DNA of 5,746 nt, taken from assembly GCA_013138675.1 (NCBI GenBank), contig WTCH01000325.1, forward strand, positions 1-5,746, written 5' to 3'. The notes under the pieces are model-generated. The model had not been told where the DNA came from, did not search any database, and saw only the letters and a program-made list of their open reading frames with translations. The number at the start of each line of letters is the position of its first letter. Position 1 is the stretch's first letter. Source of the stretch: Woeseiaceae bacterium (GTDB lineage: Bacteria; Pseudomonadota; Gammaproteobacteria; Steroidobacterales; Woeseiaceae). Made by a program: the position numbers and the translations under genes. Shown piece after piece: positions 1 to 5,236 of the stretch.

Positions 1-146
1 AGCATCCAGATGATCTTTGCCAGTTGCCAGGCGATAATCACGACGAGCAACAAGCTGACCCATTGGGGTAGCAAGCCATTGGCGGCCGCGATCGTTTTCG
101 CGCCATCCTTACTGGCAAAATCGGACCATTTCGCTTCGGTCGTCAT
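1..146 (-). CDS. gspC: Type II secretion system protein GspC, N-terminal fragment (partial)
   Basis: This is the first 48 codons of a minus-strand gene that leaves the window at its left edge. The start is the ATG at 146-144; an in-frame stop (TAA, 185-183) lies 12 codons upstream with no NTG codon between, so this is the earliest possible start. The visible protein has a hydrophilic N-terminus of about 27 residues, then LPQWVSLLLVVIIAWQLAK followed by IIWM, a single membrane segment. A short cytoplasmic tail, a Leu-Pro lead-in and a helix ending in a Trp-containing motif are typical of GspC. GspC is the inner-membrane subunit that links the inner-membrane platform to the outer-membrane secretin GspD in type II secretion. 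No good Shine-Dalgarno sequence lies close to the ATG: an AAGGAAG (177-183) is about 30 bases away, too far to serve. The identification rests only on this short segment, so another single-pass inner-membrane protein remains possible. A downstream gspD would settle it. Confidence 0.6.
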   Translation of the reverse strand, partial: MTTEAKWSDFASKDGAKTIAAANGLLPQWVSLLLVVIIAWQLAKIIWM

Positions 147-199
147 AGTGATTTCGGCCGTCTTCTGATTACCGGTCTTCCTTTAAACGCAGCGCCAAG

Positions 200-229
200 A
201 TGATAAGGGTTGAGGCAAGCCCTAAACAA
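200..229 (-). promoter_or_regulatory. Candidate sigma-70 promoter for gspC
   Basis: Read on the minus strand, TTGTTT (229-224) and TATCAT (205-200) are separated by 18 bases. They match the sigma-70 -35 and -10 consensus at four and five of six positions. Transcription would start near 193 and leave a leader of roughly 45-50 bases before the gspC ATG. This is sequence resemblance only. Confidence 0.4.
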
Positions 230-346
230 GCCCGCCAGGGCGAAAAAACCTATATTTAGCAATGAATTAGACAAATAATCCGATGCAATCGGTCGTCCGG
301 GGTGGCCTCGGAGCGCTGGACCAGCAAAAAAAACCGTGAACCAGCC

Positions 347-378
347 TTGGAGAACACCATCGTGAGCCCATATATAAT
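347..378 (+). promoter_or_regulatory. Candidate sigma-70 promoter for clpS-clpA
   Basis: TATATAAT (371-378) contains a perfect TATAAT at 373-378 and an overlapping TATATA at 371-376. TTGGAG (347-352) is a possible -35 element, 18 bases upstream of TATATA or 20 upstream of TATAAT. Transcription would start near 384, giving a clpS leader of about 60 bases. An A8 tract (326-333) lies upstream, where it could act as a distal UP-like or bending element. The -10 is strong and the -35 mediocre. Confidence 0.45.
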
Positions 379-443
379 AACCCGCATGGCCCCGGGAGGG
401 TCACTTTCGGTGTAATTGAACCCGTACTGGCGATAAATGATTC

Positions 444-773
444 ATGAGTGAACAACGACCTGAAAATGAGCGCCCCGACGGCTTCGATCTGGCCGTGGAA
501 GAAGCGCGGCCAAAACTTAAGCAGCCATCGCTCTATCGTGTTGTACTGATAAACGATGATTACACGCCGATGGAATTCGTTGTGGATGTCCTCGAAACGA
601 TATTCGGCATGGAGAGGACGCGCGCGACGCAGGTTATGCTGGAAGTGCACACCAAGGGTAAAGGCATCTGCGGGGTGTACAATTTCGAGATTGCGGAAAC
701 GAAAGTTGCGCAGGTAACGGGCTTGGCACAACAACATCAACACCCATTGTTGTGCGAAATGGAAGAATCCTGA
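444..773 (+). CDS. clpS: ATP-dependent Clp protease adaptor protein ClpS
   Basis: The 109-residue protein is ClpS, the N-recognin that binds proteins starting with Leu, Phe, Tyr or Trp and hands them to ClpAP for degradation. E. coli ClpS has 106 residues. The N-terminal 25 residues are polar and variable, as expected for the flexible extension that engages the ClpA pore. The core follows: YRVVLINDDYTPMEFV (31-46), with the NDD motif at 37-39 and the gating Met at 43. His69 in the segment LEVHTKGKGICG corresponds to the His that contacts the N-degron amino group. The C-terminal part contains AETKVAQV and HPLLCEMEES. The start is fixed: a TGA (438-440) is in frame two codons upstream of the ATG, and the next in-frame Met is residue 43. 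No clear Shine-Dalgarno sequence precedes the ATG, so initiation may be weak or leader-dependent. The stop overlaps the ribosome binding site of clpA, so the two genes are likely one transcript. Confidence 0.97.
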   Translation: MSEQRPENERPDGFDLAVEEARPKLKQPSLYRVVLINDDYTPMEFVVDVLETIFGMERTRATQVMLEVHTKGKGICGVYNFEIAETKVAQVTGLAQQHQHPLLCEMEES

Positions 774-777
774 GGAG
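771..777 (+). promoter_or_regulatory. Ribosome binding site of clpA overlapping the clpS stop
   Basis: TGAGGAG combines the clpS stop codon (771-773) with a GAGGAG Shine-Dalgarno sequence (772-777). It lies 12 bases before the clpA ATG, slightly longer than the usual 5-9. This placement would favour re-initiation at clpA by ribosomes finishing clpS. Confidence 0.6.
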
Positions 778-789
778 ACCGGGGCAGAG

Positions 790-3054
790 ATGCTGAGCAG
801 TGAACTGGAATATTGCCTGAACGACGCGTTTCAGCGGGCACGCGACCATCGTCATGAATTCATGACGGTCGAGCATTTGTTGCTCGCGTTGCTCGATATC
901 CCGAAAGTGCACGAGATTCTCAAGGCGTGTGACTCGAACATTACCGAGCTGCGTCGTCAACTGACCGAATTCATTGAAGAACAGACTCCGTTGCTGCCGC
1001 CCGACGATGACACTGACGTGCAGCCAACGCTCGGTTTTCAGCGCGTTCTGCAACGCGCCGTTTTTCATGTTCAGTCAAGCGGCAAAAAAGAGGTCACGAG
1101 CTCCAATGTGCTCGTTGCCATATTTAGCGAGAAGCAGTCACAGGCGGTTTACTACCTGAACCTGCAGGACATTACGCGACTCGATATCATCAATTTCATT
1201 TCGCACGGCATGCCGTCTGTGCCGAGCGACGGCGAGCATCAGGATGAGGCCGCGCTGGAAAGCGAGCCTGAGCCAGAAGAGTCACCGCTCGACAAGTACG
1301 CGACCAACCTCAACCAGAGGGCAATCGAAGGCAAGATCGATCCGTTGATCGGTCGTGAGGTGGAAATCGAGCGTACTGTGCAGATCCTTTGCCGGCGCCG
1401 CAAGAACAACCCGTTGTATGTCGGCGAGGCTGGTGTTGGCAAGACCGCGCTGGCAGAAGGGCTGGCACGCATGATCACCGAGAAGCGCGTGCCGGAGATC
1501 CTGCAGGACGCCACGATTTATGCGCTCGACATGGGCACGCTCATCGCCGGCACCAAATACCGGGGTGACTTTGAGAAGCGCCTGAAGGGCGTCATCGCCG
1601 AAGTCAGCGAGGATCCTGGCGCCGTGCTGTTTATCGACGAAATTCATACCGTGATTGGTGCGGGTGCAGCTTCGGGCGGTGTTATGGATGCCAGCAACCT
1701 GATCAAGCCTGTTCTCGCGAATGGGGAAGTCCGCTGCATCGGCTCCACAACCTACTCAGAGTACCGAGGTGTTTTTGAGAAAGATCATGCACTTGCGAGA
1801 CGTTTCCAGAAAATAGATGTACCTGAGCCAAGCCTCGAGGAAACTGTCGACATCCTCCGCGGGCTTAAGTCGCGTTTCGAAGAGCATCATGGTGTTACCT
1901 ACGAAAACGACGCGCTCCAGGCAGCTGCCGAGCTGGCAGCGCGACACATCAATGACCGGCGTCTGCCGGACAAGGCGATCGACGTCATTGATGAGGCCGG
2001 GGCAAGTCTGCGCCTGCAACCAGCTGAGACCCGCGGTGACACCGTCACAGTCGAAATGGTCGAGAATGTTGTTGCGAAGATGGCCCGCATCCCGGCGAAG
2101 AGTGTGAGTTCATCAGATCGCGATGCCCTCAGAACGCTCGAGCGCGATCTCAAACTGACCATTTTCGGTCAGGACACCGCCATCTCTGCGCTCGGTTCCG
2201 CGATCAAGATGGCGCGCTCCGGCCTGCGCGAGGAAGAAAAGCCCATAGGCGCGTTTCTGTTTGCCGGCCCGACAGGTGTGGGCAAGACCGAGGTTACCCG
2301 TCAGCTGTCGCATTGCCTGGGTGTCGAACTCATTCGATTCGACATGTCCGAGTACATGGAGCGACATACCGTTTCTCGCCTGATCGGCGCGCCCCCCGGG
2401 TACGTCGGATTTGACCAGGGCGGCCTGTTAACCGAGGCGGTTACACAGAATCCTCATGCTGTCGTATTGCTCGATGAAATCGAGAAGGCGCATCCCGAAG
2501 TGTTCAATTTGCTATTGCAGGTCATGGATCACGGCACGCTCACTGACAACAATGGCCGCAAGGCGGATTTCCGCAACGTCATCCTGGTCATGACGACGAA
2601 TGCCGGCGCGCAGGAAATGAGCCGTGCTTCGATCGGATTTACCAAGCAGGATCACAGTAGCGATGGCATGGAAGTTATCCGCAAACAGTTTTCACCGGAA
2701 TTTCGCAATCGCCTCGATGGCATCATCCAGTTCGGATCTCTCGATCATCGGTCGATCAAACGTGTTGTCGACAAGCTCGTCGTCGAGCTCGAATCCAAAC
2801 TCGATAGCAACAACGTAACGCTCGAACTTGACGATGCGGCGCGCGAATGGATTGCGGAACGCGGCTACGATTCAAAAATGGGTGCACGGCCGATGGCACG
2901 TATCATCCAGGAGCAGATCAAGCGCCCACTGGCAGAAGAGCTGCTATTCGGCAGCCTGGCCGAGGGCGGCCATGTCCGCATAACCATCGGTAAGAATGAT
3001 GAATTGCAGCTAAATGCGGAACCAGCAGTGAAAGAGCTGGAGCACTTACCTTAA
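790..3054 (+). CDS. clpA: ATP-dependent Clp protease ATP-binding subunit ClpA
   Basis: The 754-residue protein is full-length ClpA (758 in E. coli), the hexameric AAA+ unfoldase that threads substrates into the ClpP peptidase in the cytoplasm. The N-domain (about 1-142) contains RHEFMTVEHLLLALL (21-35) and is the docking site of ClpS. An acidic linker follows (about 147-168, rich in Glu and Asp). The first AAA+ module has Walker A GEAGVGKT (212-219), pore loop KYRG (256-259), Walker B VLFIDE (279-284), sensor-1 region GSTT (318-321) and the arginine-rich ALARRFQ (334-340). The second has Walker A GPTGVGKT (493-500), pore loop GYVG (537-540), Walker B VVLLDE (558-563) and sensor-2 GAR (698-700). 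The ClpP-binding loop carries IGF at 615-617, where E. coli ClpA has IGL. No ClpB-type coiled-coil middle domain is present, which excludes ClpB. All nucleotide-binding motifs are intact. The gene is the second of a clpS-clpA pair and ends 7 bases from the convergent infA. Confidence 0.98.
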   Translation: MLSSELEYCLNDAFQRARDHRHEFMTVEHLLLALLDIPKVHEILKACDSNITELRRQLTEFIEEQTPLLPPDDDTDVQPTLGFQRVLQRAVFHVQSSGKKEVTSSNVLVAIFSEKQSQAVYYLNLQDITRLDIINFISHGMPSVPSDGEHQDEAALESEPEPEESPLDKYATNLNQRAIEGKIDPLIGREVEIERTVQILCRRRKNNPLYVGEAGVGKTALAEGLARMITEKRVPEILQDATIYALDMGTLIAGTKYRGDFEKRLKGVIAEVSEDPGAVLFIDEIHTVIGAGAASGGVMDASNLIKPVLANGEVRCIGSTTYSEYRGVFEKDHALARRFQKIDVPEPSLEETVDILRGLKSRFEEHHGVTYENDALQAAAELAARHINDRRLPDKAIDVIDEAGASLRLQPAETRGDTVTVEMVENVVAKMARIPAKSVSSSDRDALRTLERDLKLTIFGQDTAISALGSAIKMARSGLREEEKPIGAFLFAGPTGVGKTEVTRQLSHCLGVELIRFDMSEYMERHTVSRLIGAPPGYVGFDQGGLLTEAVTQNPHAVVLLDEIEKAHPEVFNLLLQVMDHGTLTDNNGRKADFRNVILVMTTNAGAQEMSRASIGFTKQDHSSDGMEVIRKQFSPEFRNRLDGIIQFGSLDHRSIKRVVDKLVVELESKLDSNNVTLELDDAAREWIAERGYDSKMGARPMARIIQEQIKRPLAEELLFGSLAEGGHVRITIGKNDELQLNAEPAVKELEHLP

Positions 3055-3061
3055 GGGCGTT

Positions 3062-3280
3062 CTAGCGTCCCCGGTAGACGATACGGCCTTTTGAGAGGTC
3101 GTAAGGCGTTAATTCCACCGTGACTTTGTCACCCGTGAGAATGCGAATGTAATTCTTGCGCATTTTTCCCGAGATATGAGCGGTCACAATGTGGCCGTTC
3201 TCCAGTTCAACCCGGAAAGTAGTGTTCGGAAGCGTCTCGTTTACGACGCCTTCCATCTGAAGGGCTTCTTCTTTGGCCAA
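3062..3280 (-). CDS. infA: Translation initiation factor IF-1, TTG start
   Basis: IF1 binds the ribosomal A site of the 30S subunit and works with IF2 and IF3 in start-codon selection. The 72-residue product has the family's exact length and the OB-fold core: NETLPNTTFRVELENGH (14-30), TAHISGKMRKNYIRILTGDK (33-52) and LTPYDLSKGRIVYRGR (57-72), nearly identical to E. coli IF1. The start is assigned to TTG (3280-3278) because the next residues AKEE align with the MAKED start of E. coli IF1. Upstream in-frame codons encode sequence unrelated to IF1, and no ATG or GTG lies nearby. The first in-frame ATG is codon 9 (3256-3254), which would remove the conserved beginning. No Shine-Dalgarno sequence is visible in the leader. 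The gene lies 55 bases after aat and probably has its own promoter. The product call is very firm, the exact start somewhat less so. Confidence 0.97.
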   Translation of the reverse strand: MAKEEALQMEGVVNETLPNTTFRVELENGHIVTAHISGKMRKNYIRILTGDKVTVELTPYDLSKGRIVYRGR

Positions 3281-3314
3281 GGTATTCGATGTCTTGTGAC
3301 TAAAAGGCTGGCGA

Positions 3315-3343
3315 ATTGTGCAGAAATCGCAGTCGTTATGCAA
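3315..3343 (-). promoter_or_regulatory. Candidate sigma-70 promoter of infA overlapping the 3' end of aat
   Basis: On the minus strand, TTGCAT (3343-3338) and CACAAT (3320-3315) are 17 bases apart, an ideal spacing, with four of six consensus matches each. The -35 element overlaps the last codons and first stop base of aat. Transcription would start near 3308 and give a leader of about 28 bases before the TTG of infA. It would let infA be expressed independently of trxB and aat. Confidence 0.45.
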
Positions 3344-4070
3344 TTGAGAGTTGCGCAACCGGCGTTGGCTGCGCTGGCCAGTCCAGCTGTGGGACCGGCG
3401 GATTGCAGGCCGAGGCCAGAAAATCGGTAAATTCGGAACGTGGAATAACCTGAGCACCCAGTGTCATCAAGTGCCGGGATACGACCTGGCAATCGATGAG
3501 TTCGAGGCCCGATGACTGCATATGGGTCACGAGCCCGAGCATGGCCATCTTCGACGAATTGGGCTTTTTGCTGAACATGGATTCGCCAAAAAACACCTTG
3601 CCGATGCAGATCCCGTAGAGCCCTCCAACCAGTTCATCGTCGTCCCAGACTTCGATGGAATGCGCCCAATCGTCGGCGTGCAGTTGTTCGTAGGCTGCGA
3701 TCATCTCGTCCGTGATCCAGGTCCCCTGTTGGGAGCGGCGTTCGCCGGCGCATTCTCGAACGACGTTGCCGAACGAACAATCAAAACGCAGTTCGGCTGG
3801 TGAGTTGCGCATCTGCTGCCGCAAGCGTCGCGAGATATGCAGCTCGGCTGGCCAGAGAATGCAACGCGGGTCGGGGCACCACCAGAGAATCGGCTGTCCC
3901 TTTTCGTACCACGGAAATATGCCCCTTGCGTAGGCGGCAAGAAGCCGCTCCGCGCTCAGGTCGCCGCCGGCGGCCAGCAATCCATCGGGTTCGCTGAGCG
4001 AGCTTTCAACGTCGGGAAAGGTATCTGGAGGATCGCTGGCGTTCAGCCAGGTAATCCGGTTCGGGTTCAC
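3336..4070 (-). CDS. aat: Leucyl/phenylalanyl-tRNA--protein transferase
   Basis: Aat transfers Leu or Phe from aminoacyl-tRNA to the N-terminus of proteins beginning with Lys or Arg, marking them for ClpS-ClpAP. The 244-residue protein (234 in E. coli) shows the family signature in order: EPDGLLAAGGDLS (27-39), RGIFPWY (49-55), ILWWCPDPR (61-69), GTWIT (116-120), HSIEVW (137-142), ELVGGLYG (146-153), GESMFS (162-167) and LIDCQV (191-196). Glu163, Asp193 and Gln195 correspond to E. coli Glu156, Asp186 and Gln188, the residues linked to substrate binding and catalysis, so the enzyme should be active. The start is a GTG (4070-4068) with a weak GGGA six bases upstream. It overlaps the stop of the preceding gene as GTGA, so translation is probably coupled. 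The C-terminal tail (about 222-244) is Pro-rich and not conserved. Its position beside clpS-clpA fits the shared pathway. Confidence 0.97.
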   Translation of the reverse strand: MNPNRITWLNASDPPDTFPDVESSLSEPDGLLAAGGDLSAERLLAAYARGIFPWYEKGQPILWWCPDPRCILWPAELHISRRLRQQMRNSPAELRFDCSFGNVVRECAGERRSQQGTWITDEMIAAYEQLHADDWAHSIEVWDDDELVGGLYGICIGKVFFGESMFSKKPNSSKMAMLGLVTHMQSSGLELIDCQVVSRHLMTLGAQVIPRSEFTDFLASACNPPVPQLDWPAQPTPVAQLSIA

Positions 4071-5221
4071 GTTGAGTCCCGCGACTTATACGGGCTGCGT
4101 GAGTCAACTGCGCTCATGTAACGGTCGATGTGGCGGCGTTCCTCGTCGAGGTAGTTGCCGATGGCGGAGAAGAACTCGGGTTGTTTGAGCCAGTGTGCGG
4201 ACCAGGTTTCGACGGGCACGAATCCGCGACTGACTTTGTGTTCGCCTTGCGTGCCTGGTTCGAAAAGCCGCAATCCATTCTCGATGCAGTAGTCGATGCC
4301 CTGGTAGTAACAGGTCTCAAAGTGCAGGGCGTCATAGTGCGCATCGCTGCCCCAGTAGCGGCCATAGAGCACGTCATCACCGACAAAGAAGACGGCGGCG
4401 GCTATCGGTGTGTCTTCCTGTTCGGCCATGATGACGAGGATTTTGCCGGGTAAGGAACGACTGATCGTGTTGAAGAAATCGAGACTGAAGTAGGGCAGTG
4501 AGCCCCGCCTCATGAAGGTCATGCTGATCAGACGGTAAACGGTATCCCAGGTGTCAGGCGTCAGATCGCCGCCGCTGATTCGGCGAAACCGGATACCGGC
4601 CTCGGCAACTCGCCGCCGGTCGCGACGGGACTTCTTCCGTTTTGCTGAGCTGAACGTCGCGAGAAACTCGTCGAACGAAGCATAGCCGTCGTTGTGCCAG
4701 TGAAACTGGCAGTCTTTGCGAATATGCAGCCCGGCTTCGCGGAGCAGGTCTAGCTCACCAGGCTCGGGGAACAGTAAATGAAACGAAGAGCAGTTCGCTT
4801 GTTCAGCTAGTGTGATCGCCGCATCGATCAATCCGATTGCGCCTTCACGATCGTTTTTGTCGGCCAGCAGGAGACGCCGGCTTGGCGCGGGCGTGAAGGG
4901 AACGGCGGAGACCAGTTTCGGGTAGTAGTCCAGCCCCGCCTGCTCATATGCCTGCGCCCAGGCCCAGTCGAAGACGAACTCGCCCCAAGAATGGTCCTTG
5001 AGGTATAGCGGCATCGCCGCGCGGAGCTTGGAACGGCGACCGCTCGTACCGTCGCGGATGGAAAGATGACGAGGATGCCACCCGGCATCAGGTGTTACCG
5101 ACCCACTTTGCTCCGCAGCGAGCAAGAACTCGTGTCTCAGGAACGGATAGTCATCTCCTGCGAGCGCGTTCCACTCGTCGGCGGCAATCTCTGCGATGCT
5201 TTCATTGACGGTGACCTTCAT
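4067..5221 (-). CDS. COG3146/DUF482-family predicted N-acyltransferase (GNAT/FemAB-like)
   Basis: This 384-residue protein belongs to a family usually annotated as a predicted N-acyltransferase or 'peptidoglycan biosynthesis/recognition' protein; its reaction is not established. Recognisable landmarks are YPFLRHEFLLAAEQSGS (25-41), GEFVFDWAWAQAYEQ (80-94) with LDYYPKLVSAVPFTPAP (97-113), a strongly basic helix KRKKSRRDRRRV (194-205), YGRYWG (286-291) and the C-terminal hallmark FEPGTQGEHKVSRGF (320-334). There is no signal peptide or membrane segment, so it should be cytoplasmic. The ATG at 5221-5219 is preferred over an adjacent upstream TTG (5224-5222) because GGTGA (5226-5230) sits just before it. 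The gene begins 15 bases after trxB ends and overlaps aat by four bases, so it lies within a trxB-aat operon. Family membership is recognised from conserved motifs; any link to N-terminal protein modification is inference from position. Confidence 0.88.
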   Translation of the reverse strand: MKVTVNESIAEIAADEWNALAGDDYPFLRHEFLLAAEQSGSVTPDAGWHPRHLSIRDGTSGRRSKLRAAMPLYLKDHSWGEFVFDWAWAQAYEQAGLDYYPKLVSAVPFTPAPSRRLLLADKNDREGAIGLIDAAITLAEQANCSSFHLLFPEPGELDLLREAGLHIRKDCQFHWHNDGYASFDEFLATFSSAKRKKSRRDRRRVAEAGIRFRRISGGDLTPDTWDTVYRLISMTFMRRGSLPYFSLDFFNTISRSLPGKILVIMAEQEDTPIAAAVFFVGDDVLYGRYWGSDAHYDALHFETCYYQGIDYCIENGLRLFEPGTQGEHKVSRGFVPVETWSAHWLKQPEFFSAIGNYLDEERRHIDRYMSAVDSRSPYKSRDST

Positions 5222-5225
5222 CAAG

Positions 5226-5230
5226 TCACC
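5226..5230 (-). promoter_or_regulatory. Ribosome binding site deciding the start of the COG3146-family gene
   Basis: GGTGA on the minus strand ends four bases before the ATG at 5221. Starting at the TTG one codon earlier would leave only one base of spacing, so the ATG is the better start. Confidence 0.5.
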
Positions 5231-5236
5231 GTACCA

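Larger units (their letters stand above)
147..443. other. Divergent intergenic region between gspC and clpS
   Basis: This stretch of 297 bases lies between two divergently transcribed genes and is more AT-rich than its flanks. It holds a candidate promoter on each strand (listed separately). It also contains a perfect 11-base inverted repeat GCTGGACCAGC (315-325) directly followed by eight A residues (326-333), and a weak hairpin (398-423, GGGTCA against TGAACCC with one bulged A) in the presumed clpS leader. No convincing short gene, RNA gene or terminator was found. In E. coli the gene divergent from clpS is cspD; no cold-shock-protein gene is present here. Confidence 0.6.

Noticed and set aside
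216..242. Inverted repeat GCCCT/AGGGC followed by an A-rich run
   Set aside because: The stem is only five pairs with a long loop and no T-run 3' of it on either strand; it also overlaps the candidate gspC promoter.
267..743. Minus-strand open frame of 158 codons across the clpS region
   Set aside because: It runs antisense to clpS, whose product is unmistakable, and its translation resembles no known protein; it is a composition shadow.
634..1068. Minus-strand open frame of 144 codons opposite clpS/clpA
   Set aside because: Antisense to two firmly identified genes, with low-complexity, Arg- and Gln-rich sequence and no recognisable domain.
3055..3061. serW-like tRNA gene between infA and clpA, as in E. 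coli
   Set aside because: The gap is only 7 bases, so no tRNA can fit.
3055..3071. Possible bidirectional terminator between clpA and infA (GGGCG paired with CG-T-CCC)
   Set aside because: The stem is short and bulged, lies within the infA end, and has no T-run on either strand.
3281..3457. N-terminal extension of infA to a 131-residue frame
   Set aside because: The extra residues overlap the end of aat and do not resemble IF1; IF1 is 72 residues, matching the TTG at 3280.
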